Shown here piece after piece: positions 1-9,687 of a DNA stretch of 64,000 bases (the stretch's first letter is position 1; the number at the start of each line of letters is the position of its first letter). Position numbers and translations under genes: made by a program. The stretch is taken from positions 186,001-250,000 of the forward strand of contig NZ_BBRA01000002.1 of the NCBI RefSeq assembly GCF_000975035.1. Reading direction: 5' to 3'. The notes beneath the pieces are model-generated. The model saw only the letters and a program-made list of their open reading frames with translations. It did no database searches and was not told where the DNA came from. Source of the DNA: Demequina flava (GTDB taxonomy: Bacteria > Actinomycetota > Actinomycetes > Actinomycetales > Demequinaceae).

Positions 1-1359
1 GCGACCATTGGGTGCAACGACCCCGGACACTCCCACCGTGGAAATCTGCACCGTGGCGCGACCTGTCTCGATCGCCCGCATCCGGGTCATTTGCAGTTGC
101 TGAGTGGATTCAGCGGTCAGGCCGAAGTTGGCGTTGTTGGTCTGGACAAAGAGCACTTCCGCACCCGCGTTGACGGCGTCAGTCACGATGCCGTCGTACG
201 CCACCTCGAAGCAAATGATGGTGCCGACCGTAACGTCACGTCCCAGGTTCTCGACCGGAACCTCGACAGTGGCAGGGCCAACGCCCGGGATCACTTCGGT
301 TTGGACGAGGTCGACGGCGTCAGAGAAGTACCCAGCGATCTCGCGCATGGGGATGTACTCGGCAAATGGCGCCGGACGCTGCTTGGAGTAGGTATCGAGG
401 ATCTCGCCACCGGGCGCCCACAGGAGCGAGGTGTTGTAGCGCCCCTCCTCCGGCGAATAGTCGTTGGTGCCTAGCAGAATGGGCACACCCGCAGCCTGCG
501 CGGATTGTTCGACCATCGCAGCGGATTCCGCGTCGGTGCGGGGGTCGTAGTCGGCCGAGTTTTCCGGCCACACCACGAGGTCCATAGGGCCGGGGTCGGA
601 CTCCACCAAGGCGAGCGTGCCGTCGCGATGGTTCTCAGTAACCTGGCGTGCCTGGGCGAATGCATCGAGTCCTGCATTGGGCACATTGCCCTGGACCATG
701 CCCGCGCGTAGCTGACCGTCCGTGGCCTGGGTGTCAAGAGGCACCAGGAAGCCGCAAGCGAGGATGGCGGCACCGCCGATGGGTAGCGCCAACGCTATGA
801 CGAGACGACGGCGCAGCAGGGCTTCCAAGCCAAGGCCGAGTGCGGCGCCAATGGTGACGGTGACGAAGCTGACGAGTGGGACGCCGCCTATCCACGCGAA
901 GCGGGCAATGGGCGCATCGACCTGGGAGAAGCCGATCCGTCCCCAGGGAAACCCTCCGAACGGGATGATGGACCGTATTTGCTCCATCCCCACCCACAAG
1001 AGCGCGAATGCGAACGGGGACCACCAGGGGGCTTCGCTGTGGCGTGAGGGGGCACGGCGCACCACAGCCCACGCGGCTCCGAAGAGGCCGATGAAGGCGC
1101 CTTCGGCGACAGACAACGCGATCCACGGCACAGCGCCTACGGATTCATGGGCCCAGTACACGTGGGGTAGCAAGAAGGCGATGCCGAACATCCAGGTGAG
1201 GAAGAACCCACGCCATGGTGTCGCCTCCCGTAGCGCGATCCACAACATCGCGATGCCGACGAACGCGAGCGGCCACCATCCAGTGTCCGGGAACGCCAGA
1301 TTCACCACGAGCCCAGCGACGATGGCCAGGATCAGATTCTTGGTCGCGACGATGAGCAC
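1..1359 (-). CDS. lnt: Apolipoprotein N-acyltransferase (C-terminus cut by window edge)
   Basis: Membrane enzyme that N-acylates the amino-terminal cysteine of lipoproteins. I read the frame through the left edge, so at least 453 residues are present and the end is missing. The N-terminal half is a run of hydrophobic segments, followed by the family motif PFGGFPWGRIGFSQ. The nitrilase-type catalytic triad is visible: Glu266 in VVWPENS, Lys326 in YSKQRPAPF and Cys383 in IICFEVAYD. The start is a GTG at 1359; an in-frame TAG lies four codons upstream and no other start fits. It sits 39 bases downstream of helY in the same direction and is probably the last gene of that unit. Assignment is secure; activity is inferred from the intact triad. 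Confidence 0.93.
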   Translation of the reverse strand, partial: MLIVATKNLILAIVAGLVVNLAFPDTGWWPLAFVGIAMLWIALREATPWRGFFLTWMFGIAFLLPHVYWAHESVGAVPWIALSVAEGAFIGLFGAAWAVVRRAPSRHSEAPWWSPFAFALLWVGMEQIRSIIPFGGFPWGRIGFSQVDAPIARFAWIGGVPLVSFVTVTIGAALGLGLEALLRRRLVIALALPIGGAAILACGFLVPLDTQATDGQLRAGMVQGNVPNAGLDAFAQARQVTENHRDGTLALVESDPGPMDLVVWPENSADYDPRTDAESAAMVEQSAQAAGVPILLGTNDYSPEEGRYNTSLLWAPGGEILDTYSKQRPAPFAEYIPMREIAGYFSDAVDLVQTEVIPGVGPATVEVPVENLGRDVTVGTIICFEVAYDGIVTDAVNAGAEVLFVQTNNANFGLTAESTQQLQMTRMRAIETGRATVQISTVGVSGVVAPNGR

Positions 1360-1398
1360 CCGCCTAGCCTACGGCCCCCAGAATCTCAGATTGAACGC

Positions 1399-4146
1399 CT
1401 AGTAGGCCACAACACCGCGACGCATCGCGTCGATCGCGGTGCGTGCCCGGGTGCGGATCTTCTCGTTGGGTGCGACTTGCCCAATCTGGTCCAAAACGTC
1501 GATGACCTGCTTGCACCATCGGACCATGTCTCCGGGCGCGATCTCGGTATCGCGTAGCGCGGCATCGAGAGTGCGTCCTTGAGCCCACGCGTGGATCGCA
1601 CTGACGATTCCCCAGTGAGGAGCGGGGGCTTCAGGCAGACGGTGTTCGTGCTGAAGGTCGTCAATGCGCGACCACACCCGGACACTGTCGCGAAGTGCGC
1701 GTCCCAGGACACCTGACGGTCCGCCAGGGATCTTGGGCGGCCGGCTGTCGTCCTCGCGCCTGCCGTTGTACAGAAGCGTCGAGACGGCGGCGGCAAGGGC
1801 GGGCGCGGTGAGCTCGCTCCAGATGTTTTGCCGCAGGCACTCGGCGATGACCAGGTCGTTTTCCGAGTACAGGCGCTTCATCATCTCGCCAGACTTGGTG
1901 ACGGACGTGTCTTCGCCGGTGCCCTCGAGATATTCGAGGTCGCGCAGCACAGCGCAACGCCGGTCAAAGATCTTCGCGATCGATCCCGTCGTCCGTGTGA
2001 TCTCTCCGACGAGTTTGTCCTTGTCACGCAAGGTGCGGTGATACCGCTCCGCCCACCGTGCGTGCTGTTCGCGCTCGGGGCACTGGTGACAGGGATGTTC
2101 GCGCAACTCGCGGCGCAGGGCGTCCACGCGACCATCGTCGTCAGCCGCAGGCGCGCGCTTCGAGGCACGCGAGGGCATGTCGAAGGTGTGGCGCGCGTTA
2201 TCCATCTGCTGCGCCAGTTCCTTGCGCTGGCGAGGATTGCGCGAGTCGATCTTCTTGGGGACCTTGATGGCGCCCACGAGCTCGACGCCAGCTTGCAGAT
2301 CGGCAATAGACAGGCGCACAGCTTGTGCCTTTGACGTTACAACCGTGGGGCGTGGGGTCGATTCGTGGTGGTCCGGGAGCACAACGGCCGCCAGTCCGGA
2401 ACGCTTACCCGACGCAATCCGCACCACGTCGCCGCGGCGCAGATTGGACAGGGTCTCTACGCCCGCCTCACGCCGCTGGCGCTTCACGGCCTTGGACGCA
2501 TCTTTCTGTGCGCGATTAATCCGCTCGCGCAGCGCCGCGTACGCCATGAAGTCGCCGCGGTCGCACTTCACGGACTCGCCGTAGCCCTCGATGGTTGCAT
2601 CGAGTTCACGCACCCGACGCGCCTTCCCGACGACCGTCTGGTCCGCTTGGTACTGCGCGAAAGACAGCTCAAGTAGCTCGCGAGCAGTCTCGACACCCGA
2701 CTGCGCCACGAGGTTGATCGCCATGTTGTACGAGGGCGAAAAACTCGACACCAGCGGGTAGGTACGCCGTGAAGCGAGCCGCCCCAGCTGGGGTGCATCA
2801 AATCCAGGATGCTCGACCACGACGGCGTGGCCCTCGATATCGATACCGCGCCGCCCGGCCCGGCCCGTCAGCTGGGTGTACTCCCCCGCCGTCAGGTCCT
2901 TGTGGCCTTGGCCGTCCCACTTGACGAGCTTTTCGAGCACGACTGAGCGGGCTGGCATGTTGATGCCGAGGGCGAGAGTCTCAGTCGCGTAGACGACCTT
3001 GAGGTATCCGGCCGAAAACAGGTGCTCGACGACCTCCTTGAACAGGGGAATCATGCCCGCGTGGTGGGCGGCGATCCCCGCCTCGAGGTGGTCGCGCCAG
3101 TGGGTGTAGTTCAGCGCGGCGAGGTCCGCCGTCGGGATGCCGGAGCAACGCTCGTCGACGATAGCCCCAATCTCGACGCGTTCTTGCTCGGTGGTGAGCG
3201 ACAGCCCCGACGAGCGCACCTGGTCAACCGCGTCCTCACATCCCGCCCGCGAGAACACAAATACGATCGCGGGCAACAAGGCCTGCCGATCGAGCACGTC
3301 GACCACGGCAAATCGAGGAGGGCTGCGGCGTCCGGTGGGCCGGTTCGCGTTGCGTCCGGGGCGATACCCGCCCTTTCGAGGGTTCGAGCGACCATCAAAC
3401 TTCGCCCGCTTGGAAATGTCCGCCAGTTCGGGGTTAATCGCAGGATTCACGCCGGGATCCTGGGGGTCCACGCCAGGCGCGTAGAGGTCGAAGATTCCCT
3501 CGCGCATGAGGACGTGGGGCCACAGTGGGACGGGCCGATGCTCGCTCACCACGACCTTGGTGTCACCCCGGACTTCGGTCAGCCAGGCACCAAACTCCTC
3601 GGCATTCGACACTGTCGCCGACAGTGCGATGAGCGCGGTGCGGGGTCCTAAGTGGATGATCACTTCTTCCCACACCGAGCCGCGGAAGCGATCCGCAAGG
3701 TAGTGGACCTCGTCGAGCACCACAGCGCCAAGGGTGTCGAGCGTTCGCGATCCCGCGTAGATCATGTTCCGCAGGACTTCCGTCGTCATCACGACGATGG
3801 GCGCGTCCGAGTTGATGGACGTGTCCCCAGTCAGCAAGCCGACGTTCTCCGGGCCGTATGTCTTCCCCAGATCGTGGAATTTCTGATTGCTGAGAGCCTT
3901 GATCGGCGTGGTGTAGAACGCCTTCTCACCGCGAGTGAAGGCGTGATGCACGGCGTACTCGCCCACGATGGTCTTTCCCGCGCCCGTAGGCGCAGCGACA
4001 AGCACCGAGTGCCCGTCCGCGACTGCTTCGCACGCTTCGCGCTGGAAGCCATCGAGGGGGAAGTTCAGCGACTCTTCGAACTCGCGTAGGTCGGGGCGTC
4101 GGGCATTTGCACGGGACGCGGCGTACCGCTCAGCGGGTGAGGTCAT
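1399..4146 (-). CDS. helY: Ski2/Mtr4-type DEVH-box helicase HelY
   Basis: A 915-residue superfamily 2 helicase of the actinobacterial HelY group, related to the eukaryotic exosome helicases Ski2 and Mtr4. Visible motifs are Walker A APTGAGKT (Lys58), the DEVH box at 145-148, motif III SATVSNAEEFG, and motif VI QLTGRAGRRGID in the second RecA-like domain. A long C-terminal part resembles the DSHCT region. The start ATG at 4146 gives the usual short lead-in before the Q-motif-like FPLDGFQREA. It lies 10 bases after the diacylglycerol kinase gene. The order pafB-pafC-tatA-tatC-helY matches mycobacteria, here with a lipid kinase gene interposed. RNA turnover is the likely role, but the substrate cannot be read from sequence. 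Confidence 0.92.
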   Translation of the reverse strand: MTSPAERYAASRANARRPDLREFEESLNFPLDGFQREACEAVADGHSVLVAAPTGAGKTIVGEYAVHHAFTRGEKAFYTTPIKALSNQKFHDLGKTYGPENVGLLTGDTSINSDAPIVVMTTEVLRNMIYAGSRTLDTLGAVVLDEVHYLADRFRGSVWEEVIIHLGPRTALIALSATVSNAEEFGAWLTEVRGDTKVVVSEHRPVPLWPHVLMREGIFDLYAPGVDPQDPGVNPAINPELADISKRAKFDGRSNPRKGGYRPGRNANRPTGRRSPPRFAVVDVLDRQALLPAIVFVFSRAGCEDAVDQVRSSGLSLTTEQERVEIGAIVDERCSGIPTADLAALNYTHWRDHLEAGIAAHHAGMIPLFKEVVEHLFSAGYLKVVYATETLALGINMPARSVVLEKLVKWDGQGHKDLTAGEYTQLTGRAGRRGIDIEGHAVVVEHPGFDAPQLGRLASRRTYPLVSSFSPSYNMAINLVAQSGVETARELLELSFAQYQADQTVVGKARRVRELDATIEGYGESVKCDRGDFMAYAALRERINRAQKDASKAVKRQRREAGVETLSNLRRGDVVRIASGKRSGLAAVVLPDHHESTPRPTVVTSKAQAVRLSIADLQAGVELVGAIKVPKKIDSRNPRQRKELAQQMDNARHTFDMPSRASKRAPAADDDGRVDALRRELREHPCHQCPEREQHARWAERYHRTLRDKDKLVGEITRTTGSIAKIFDRRCAVLRDLEYLEGTGEDTSVTKSGEMMKRLYSENDLVIAECLRQNIWSELTAPALAAAVSTLLYNGRREDDSRPPKIPGGPSGVLGRALRDSVRVWSRIDDLQHEHRLPEAPAPHWGIVSAIHAWAQGRTLDAALRDTEIAPGDMVRWCKQVIDVLDQIGQVAPNEKIRTRARTAIDAMRRGVVAY

Positions 4147-4156
4147 ATCTGCCAGG

Positions 4157-5086
4157 CTAATGCGCTGGCGGCCCTAATAGGCGCAAGGCACCTGGCGCGC
4201 TTGTCACCGTCAGCGGGAGGTGCCCCACAGCTTCACCATCGGCCGATGCTACGGGAGCCGCAGCACCCGTGGAGCCTGGTCGCAAGATCACCTGGGAGAC
4301 CGGCGTGATGTGGACGCGGGCGTCGTTGACGTGGGTGCCCTTGAGGAGGCGCGGAAAGATCTTGACGATGCCTCGCCTGGTGAGCGGTTCGGCGCGCACC
4401 AGCTCGAGGTCTCCGTCGCTCAGCGCGGACCCTGGACTCATGGGGATGCCCCCACCAAGGACTCCCGAATTCGACACCGCGATGAGCGTCCATTCGGAAT
4501 CCGTGTCGACCACCTTCGAATCTGCGCGCCTGGCGGCAACGTGCACTCCGTACGGGGCGTACCCCGGCAGCTCGAGGGCGACCGCCACCTTGTACTTGAA
4601 CTCCCCCCGCGGGATCTTCATGCGCCGACCCCGCTCGGCAACCGCTGCGTCGATGCCGGCGGACAGCACTCCCCCGTACCATCGCTCGACGCCGTCGCCA
4701 GTGGTCACCAGTCCCAGGTCGACCTCGCGCGGGCTGCCCACGCTGGCGAGTATCTGCGCCACAGCGGTTTCGGGATCGCGAATGGGCAGCCCCAGTGCCG
4801 TGGCAAAGTCGTTGCCAGATCCTGCGGCAACGATGCCCATCGGAAGGCCGGTGGAGGCGCACACTTGGAGACCGAGGTGCACCATGCCATCTCCGCCTAC
4901 GACGACGAGCGCGTCAATGTGGCCAGAGGCGTCCCCGGCGGCGGTCAATGTCTCTTTCCAAGAGTGGCCGGAAAGGTCTGTGACCGACGCTCCCCCGCGT
5001 TCTAAGGCCCTACGCGTGGTGAAGGCCGCTTGTTTTCCCTTGCCAGCATCGGCCGTGGGATTGGCGGCAAGCCCAATACGGAGCAT
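4157..5086 (-). CDS. Diacylglycerol/lipid kinase (DagK/YegS family)
   Basis: A 309-residue soluble lipid kinase with the DAGK catalytic fold. The nucleotide-binding motif VVVGGDGMVHLGL (about 61-73) and the following AAGSGNDFATALG are intact. The C-terminal half carries the family's beta-sandwich domain. It probably phosphorylates diacylglycerol or a related lipid for phospholipid recycling; the substrate is inferred from the family only. It starts 6 bases from the tatC stop and ends 10 bases before helY, so it is co-transcribed with the Tat genes. Two GGCCGATGC motifs lie in it, one near each end. Confidence 0.87.
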   Translation of the reverse strand: MLRIGLAANPTADAGKGKQAAFTTRRALERGGASVTDLSGHSWKETLTAAGDASGHIDALVVVGGDGMVHLGLQVCASTGLPMGIVAAGSGNDFATALGLPIRDPETAVAQILASVGSPREVDLGLVTTGDGVERWYGGVLSAGIDAAVAERGRRMKIPRGEFKYKVAVALELPGYAPYGVHVAARRADSKVVDTDSEWTLIAVSNSGVLGGGIPMSPGSALSDGDLELVRAEPLTRRGIVKIFPRLLKGTHVNDARVHITPVSQVILRPGSTGAAAPVASADGEAVGHLPLTVTSAPGALRLLGPPAH

Positions 5087-5092
5087 GGGGCG

Positions 5093-5884
5093 TTACGCGC
5101 CCTCAGCTTCCAGGCGAGCGCGTTTGCGGTCGCGTCGCTTCTCACCGAGCCGGGAGATTCCGATCGCGGCGAAGTACAGCCCCACCATGGGGACACCCAT
5201 GAAGGCCATCGTCACGACATCGGGGGTTGGTGTGAGAACTGCCGCAGCGATCGCGATGATCATCACAGCCCAACGCCATCCCTTGAGCCACGTTCGGGAA
5301 CGCACCACTCCCGCCCACGACAGTGCGACCATCACCACAGGGAACACAAAGGCGATTCCGAACGCGAGGAAGAGGCGCATCGTGAACGTCATGAGCATCT
5401 GTGCGTCCAGGAAGTTCGATCCCCCCTCCGGTGTGAATCCGGTCAGGATCGTCACGGCCTTGGGGTAGACCAACCAGGCAAGCGCGATTCCCGCCACAAA
5501 GAGCGGAATGGCGGCGCCCAGAAAGCCAAACGTGTAGCGCTTTTCCGTGGACCGCAGACCCGGGGCGACGAACGCCCACAGTTGGTAGAGCCACCAGGGC
5601 GCGGACAAAATGACGCCAAGGAACAGCGAGACCTTGATTTGCATATCGAGCGCCGTCGCCAGGCCTGCGAAGTTCACTGTGACGAGCGCGTCACTGTTTT
5701 CGGCAGCCTCAATGATGGGCTCCTGCAGCGCCTCGAAGACCGGCTCGTAGAGGAACCATCCCACGAGGGCTCCCACGGCGACCCCGATGGCCACCAGGAT
5801 GAGCCGGTTGCGGAATTCGCGCAGGTGGGCTTTGAGCGGCATGCGCCCTTCGGGAGCCCGCCGGCGCGTTGGCTTAGCGGCCAC
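5093..5884 (-). CDS. tatC: Sec-independent protein translocase subunit TatC
   Basis: Six-helix core of the twin-arginine translocase that binds the RR signal peptide. Hallmarks are the N-terminal EGRMPLKAHLREFRNRL, the first helix ending FLYEPVFEAL, and the loop AFVAPGLRSTEKR. I chose the GTG at 5884, which gives the basic RRRAPEGRMPL head typical of actinobacterial TatC and makes the start overlap the tatA stop. The ATG at 5842 would give a protein 14 residues shorter and is the main alternative. The same frame stays open across all of tatA, but that extension is a low-complexity shadow of tatA, not protein. The partner tatA is immediately upstream. The C-terminus is basic and charged. Confidence 0.93.
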   Translation of the reverse strand: MAAKPTRRRAPEGRMPLKAHLREFRNRLILVAIGVAVGALVGWFLYEPVFEALQEPIIEAAENSDALVTVNFAGLATALDMQIKVSLFLGVILSAPWWLYQLWAFVAPGLRSTEKRYTFGFLGAAIPLFVAGIALAWLVYPKAVTILTGFTPEGGSNFLDAQMLMTFTMRLFLAFGIAFVFPVVMVALSWAGVVRSRTWLKGWRWAVMIIAIAAAVLTPTPDVVTMAFMGVPMVGLYFAAIGISRLGEKRRDRKRARLEAEGA

Positions 5885-6125
5885 GCTCCTCGTTGTCAGC
5901 GCCACCCTTGTCGCTCGAGGTGTCAGGCTTGTCTGAGCTGGCCTGGTCTGTGGTGGGTGCTGAGGTGTCCTTGGACGTCTTCTTGTCGTCGTCGGAGAGG
6001 TTCTTGGTCTCTTCCTTGAGGATGTTGAGCGACTTGCCGATGGAGCGCGCAAGTTCAGGGAGCTTGGGTGCCCCGAACAGCAACAGGACAATCACCAAGA
6101 TGATGATGAGCTCTCTGGGCCCCAT
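5874..6125 (-). CDS. tatA: Twin-arginine translocase subunit TatA
   Basis: An 83-residue TatA-family protein. One N-terminal membrane helix is followed by the hinge FGAPKLPELARSIGKSL, which contains the conserved Phe-Gly and an amphipathic helix. The tail is long, hydrophilic and rich in Asp, Lys and Ser. TatA oligomers form the passage for folded proteins recruited by TatC. The gene overlaps the tatC start and follows pafC by 35 bases. No tatB is seen here, as expected for actinobacteria, where it lies elsewhere. Confidence 0.95.
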   Translation of the reverse strand: MGPRELIIILVIVLLLFGAPKLPELARSIGKSLNILKEETKNLSDDDKKTSKDTSAPTTDQASSDKPDTSSDKGGADNEERGR

Positions 6126-6160
6126 AATTACTCCCTCACTAACGGACGAACGCCGTCAGT

Positions 6161-7081
6161 CTAGTCGCCGTGAACGGCAAGCACGTTCGCTGCGCGCTCA
6201 GCCAACGCATCACGCAGTTCCTGCGGCTCGACGCTTCGGAGGTGCGGGGCGACGGCAAGGAGCCTGCCTGCGGCCCAGTCCGCATCTGCGACGGGGAACC
6301 GCGCGGTGACCTCGGCATCGGTTGTCTCGAGCTCGACTGAAGGCAGGTCCTCGACGGCCCAACGCCCTGCCCGCGCCACACGAACGGTCGCAGCAAAACC
6401 CGCGTCCAGGGAGAAGCCGAGCTTCTCCGCAGGAGGATGGGTCACCATGACATCGACGGCCGTTGCGGACTCGATGCGGTCCAACCTGAGCGTGCGGTAG
6501 TCGTCTGCGCGCAGGCAATAGCACTCGAGGTATCCCGCGCCGTCGATAGCGACCAGCCTGTGAGGCTCCACGACCCGCACGCTGCGCCGCTGGTGGGCGT
6601 CCACGTACGTCAGTTCAACGGCGTGACGGGTCGCGATCGACTCGTCGAGTGAGCCGCGGATAGCGGGATCGACCTCGGTTGCCGAGACCACTTCGACACC
6701 CGTGGAGCCGACAACCGTAGTGAGCTTTCCAAGCGCACTCGAGGCGGCATCGGGAGCTGCACCCGTGGCAACCAATGCAGAAAGCGCACCGATGAGGGCC
6801 GCGGCCTCTCGCGGCGAGTAGCTGACTTGCCGCAGTCCCTGAGCATTGGTGAGGTCCGCCACCTTGTCGTCGAAGGCGAAGCCGTCAAAGTCGATGAGGT
6901 CCTCGTGTGAATAGCCCGGGCGGCCCGAGAGCCACAACAGCGTGACATCCTTCTCGATCTGCGCTGCGCTGACACCAAAGTGCGCCGCCAGTTCTGCGAA
7001 GTCCGTGGCACCTTGCGTCTCGAGGTACTCGATGATTCCGAGGAGGCGAGTAACACGCCCCACGGCCCTATCCCCTGCCAT
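6161..7081 (-). CDS. pafC: WYL-domain transcription regulator PafC
   Basis: Second half of the PafBC pair, which in mycobacteria activates the LexA-independent DNA damage response. The 306-residue protein has an N-terminal winged-helix segment (GRVTRLLGIIEYLETQG) and a WYL domain around RSVRVVEPHRLVAIDGAGYL, followed by a C-terminal WCX-like region. The ATG at 7081 overlaps the end of pafB by 14 bases. The open frame runs further upstream, but that part lies within pafB in another frame. Ligand and target promoters are not visible from the sequence. The pafB-pafC-tatA-tatC-helY order supports the assignment. Confidence 0.9.
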   Translation of the reverse strand: MAGDRAVGRVTRLLGIIEYLETQGATDFAELAAHFGVSAAQIEKDVTLLWLSGRPGYSHEDLIDFDGFAFDDKVADLTNAQGLRQVSYSPREAAALIGALSALVATGAAPDAASSALGKLTTVVGSTGVEVVSATEVDPAIRGSLDESIATRHAVELTYVDAHQRRSVRVVEPHRLVAIDGAGYLECYCLRADDYRTLRLDRIESATAVDVMVTHPPAEKLGFSLDAGFAATVRVARAGRWAVEDLPSVELETTDAEVTARFPVADADWAAGRLLAVAPHLRSVEPQELRDALAERAANVLAVHGD

Positions 7082-8048
7082 GAGCCACCTCCAACGCAGC
7101 CGCTGCGTAAGTGGCAACTTCGTCGCGTAGGTCCTGGGGTTCGACGATGCGCGCAGCTCCCCCAAGCGCCAAAACCTGGCCGCGGAGGTCATCGCGGTGC
7201 ACGTACGGCACCGTCACAAGGTCCCAATCGCCATCGGCACCTGCGTGGCTTCCCGCGTTGCGCAGTGCGTGCCCGGCCTCGGGACGCAACGCCACTATCG
7301 CCTCACCCTGTGTGTCACCGGCAGGCTTAAGCCCGCCAGGGAAATGAGTGGGGATCTCGTATGCGCCCGGTAGTCCGGTGAGCTTCACGGTGCTAGTCAC
7401 GCGGCTGAGCCTGAAGGTGCGTTGAGCCTCGCGGTCAACGTCGAAAGCGACGAGATAGTCCGCGCCACCGCTGAGCAGAATGCGCCACGGCTGCACGGTT
7501 CGCGTTGCATCCCCTGAAGAAGCAGATGCGTACTCGAAGGTGACCGCCTGACGGAGCTGAATTGCCTCGACAAGTGCGGCGGCGGCATCGCTGAGCCGAG
7601 CCTGCGCTGTCGCGAACGGTAGCTCTTCGGCCTGGCCATGGGCCATCCGGGAAGATGCCTTGACCCACGCGAGCGAGGCATCGGCCCCAAGTGCGGCACC
7701 ACGCCAATAGTCAGCGGCCAAGGCGACCACTGCGGACTCCGACGGGGTGAAGTCGATGGGCGGCAACGTCGCTTGGGACGGGTCAATGCGGTAGCCGATG
7801 TCGTCGCCATGTGCCTGCGAACGTACGGTCACGACGGGAATCCCGAGCCTGCGCAAGGTGTCCTTATCGCGCTCGAACATGCGCTCAAACGTGGCTTTGC
7901 GCTTCTTGGCCGTCGCCTCATCCGCCGAGTCATCAACCCGGTCGTACCCCGCCACGGATGCGCGAATGTCGTCCTTCGTCATGCGCACACGCGTGTGCAT
8001 GAGCGCAATGATGAGGTTGAGCAGTCGTTCCTCGGGCGAGACAGCCAT
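7068..8048 (-). CDS. pafB: WYL-domain transcription regulator PafB
   Basis: A 326-residue paralogue and partner of PafC. The N-terminus EERLLNLIIALMHTRVRMTK is the usual PafB opening, followed by a wHTH (DTLRRLGIPVVTV) and a WYL region around RTVQPWRILLSGGADYLVAFD. In mycobacteria the heterodimer recruits RNA polymerase to DNA-repair promoters. The gene starts 3 bases after the hisG stop and overlaps pafC. The Pup ligase gene pafA, next to pafBC in many actinobacteria, is not here. I saw no convincing PafBC-type promoter element inside the window. Confidence 0.9.
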   Translation of the reverse strand: MAVSPEERLLNLIIALMHTRVRMTKDDIRASVAGYDRVDDSADEATAKKRKATFERMFERDKDTLRRLGIPVVTVRSQAHGDDIGYRIDPSQATLPPIDFTPSESAVVALAADYWRGAALGADASLAWVKASSRMAHGQAEELPFATAQARLSDAAAALVEAIQLRQAVTFEYASASSGDATRTVQPWRILLSGGADYLVAFDVDREAQRTFRLSRVTSTVKLTGLPGAYEIPTHFPGGLKPAGDTQGEAIVALRPEAGHALRNAGSHAGADGDWDLVTVPYVHRDDLRGQVLALGGAARIVEPQDLRDEVATYAAAALEVAHGRG

Positions 8049-8051
8049 GGG

Positions 8052-8894
8052 TTAGATCCGGACGGCGAGGAGTTCGGTCGACAGAATTGCGCGGGCGCCA
8101 GCAGCGTAGAGGCGATCCATGATCTGGTTCATCTCCGCGCGGGGAACCATGATGCGCACCGCGTGCCAGTCCTTGCCGTGCAAAGGAGTCACTGTCGGTG
8201 CCTCGAACCCGGGGGTGACCGAGATCGACTCATCGAGCTTCTCCGACGGCACGTCGTAGTCAACGAGCACGTACTGGCGGGCCATCAGCACACCGCGCAG
8301 ACGACCGGTGAGAACGGCGAGGTCCTCGTTGTTGGTGTCCTTGCCCCGGATCAGGATGGCCTCGGACTTGAGGATGGGCTCCCCGAAGATCTCCAGGCCG
8401 GCCGCGCGCAAGGTGGTGCCGGTCGAGACCACGTCGGCCACAGCATCGGCCACACCAAGGCGGACCGATGACTCGACTGCACCGTCTAGGCGTACAACCG
8501 TGGATTCCACGCCGAAGGACTTCAAGTGGTGCTTCACCAAGCGCGGGTAGCTCGTGGCGACTCGCTTGCCCTGGAGCTGGTCGATCGCGGTGACTTCGCC
8601 CTTGGGTGCGGCGTAGCGAAATGTGGACCCGCCGAAGCCGAGCTCAAGGTGCTCGTTGGCCTCTGCGCCGGAGTCCAGAAGCAGGTCGCGGCCGGTGATA
8701 CCGGCGTCTACCGTGCCGGAGCCTACGTAGACCGCGACATCACGCGGACGCAGAAAGAAGAACTCGACGTCGTTGCGGGGGTCGGCGAGCACCAGTTCGC
8801 GGGAGTCGCGGCGCTGCTTGTAGCCGGCTTCCTTGAGAAGTTGAGCGGCGGGTTCGGACAGTGATCCCTTGTTGGGGACGGCAATGCGCAGCAC
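8052..8894 (-). CDS. hisG: ATP phosphoribosyltransferase HisG (long form)
   Basis: First and committed enzyme of histidine synthesis, joining ATP and PRPP. The 280-residue length and the C-terminal ACT-like domain (from about 210) mark the long, histidine-inhibited form that works without HisZ. Recognisable parts are [11 protein letters not shown] at the start, GITGRDLL, and the PRPP loop [16 protein letters not shown]. It follows hisE by 9 bases. The hisG-hisE pair apart from other his genes is common in actinobacteria. Confidence 0.96.
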   Translation of the reverse strand: MLRIAVPNKGSLSEPAAQLLKEAGYKQRRDSRELVLADPRNDVEFFFLRPRDVAVYVGSGTVDAGITGRDLLLDSGAEANEHLELGFGGSTFRYAAPKGEVTAIDQLQGKRVATSYPRLVKHHLKSFGVESTVVRLDGAVESSVRLGVADAVADVVSTGTTLRAAGLEIFGEPILKSEAILIRGKDTNNEDLAVLTGRLRGVLMARQYVLVDYDVPSEKLDESISVTPGFEAPTVTPLHGKDWHAVRIMVPRAEMNQIMDRLYAAGARAILSTELLAVRI

Positions 8895-8903
8895 TTGTGA
8901 TCC

Positions 8904-9167
8904 TTAGAGGTTGCGGTAGACGTCGTCGAGGGTCAGGCCCTTCGCGACCATCATGACCTGTGCCCAGTACAGCAACTGGGAGATTTCTTCGGCGGCTTCT
9001 TCGTTGCTCTGGAACTCGGCGGCCATCCAGGACTCGGCGGCCTCCTCGACGAGCTTCTTGCCGATCGCATGGACGCCCTTATCGAGCATCGCGACGGTGC
9101 CAGAGCCCTCAGGGCGCTCCTCGGCACGAGCGGACAGTTCAGCAAAAAGGTCGTCGAAATTCTTCAC
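8904..9167 (-). CDS. hisE: Phosphoribosyl-ATP pyrophosphatase HisE
   Basis: An 87-residue all-helical MazG-like pyrophosphohydrolase for the second step of histidine synthesis. The metal-binding helices show as [15 protein letters not shown] and [18 protein letters not shown]. It is a stand-alone HisE without a HisI domain. It precedes hisG by 9 bases and follows ribH after a 52-base gap that holds no clear terminator. Confidence 0.95.
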   Translation of the reverse strand: MKNFDDLFAELSARAEERPEGSGTVAMLDKGVHAIGKKLVEEAAESWMAAEFQSNEEAAEEISQLLYWAQVMMVAKGLTLDDVYRNL

Positions 9168-9219
9168 AGTGCCAGCCTAGTGGGATGAGTGTCGGTCGGC
9201 GTGCGCGCGACCGTAGCCA

Positions 9220-9687
9220 CTATCCGAGTGAGTCAAGTGTGAGAGCCGTCGCAAGCGCCGCTTCCACAGACTCAGCGCCCTTGTCCTCGATCGATCCCTC
9301 AAGGCCAGCACGTGCGAGAGCCTGCTCCACAGTGTCGACTGTCAACACGCCAAAGCCCACGGGCACCATGTGCTCGCGTGCAATCGCAGTCAGGCCATCG
9401 GTCACGGAGCGACAAACGTACTCAAAGTGAGGAGTCTCCCCCTGGACAACGACGCCCAGCGCAACCACAGCATCGGCCCCGCTGCGTGCAAGCTTCTCGG
9501 CAACGACGGTGAGCTCAAACGCCCCGGCGACACGGGTGACGCGGTACTTAGCGCCAGCCTTCTTGGCCGCCTCAACGGCACCGTTCACAAGCCCGTCCAT
9601 GACCTCGGTGTGCCACTGGCTCGCGACGATCTCGACCTTCATGCCGCGACCGTCGATGTCGAGCTGAGGTGCTCCGTCTCCACTCAT
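9220..9687 (-). CDS. ribH: 6,7-dimethyl-8-ribityllumazine synthase
   Basis: Penultimate enzyme of riboflavin synthesis. The 155-residue protein shows [17 protein letters not shown] near the N-terminus, the substrate loop [15 protein letters not shown], and [22 protein letters not shown] with the phosphate-binding region. The ATG overlaps the ribBA stop, so it is translationally coupled as the last rib gene. The SGADAVVAL segment carries one copy of the GGCCGATGCT motif. Confidence 0.96.
   Translation of the reverse strand: MSGDGAPQLDIDGRGMKVEIVASQWHTEVMDGLVNGAVEAAKKAGAKYRVTRVAGAFELTVVAEKLARSGADAVVALGVVVQGETPHFEYVCRSVTDGLTAIAREHMVPVGFGVLTVDTVEQALARAGLEGSIEDKGAESVEAALATALTLDSLG

Noticed and set aside
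4269..5468. 399-residue plus-strand frame across dagK and tatC
   Set aside because: Spans two secure genes on the opposite strand; Ser/Arg/Pro-rich shadow.
5885..6091. N-terminal extension of the tatC frame across tatA
   Set aside because: Ser/Arg/Thr/Pro low-complexity sequence that is the out-of-frame reading of tatA.
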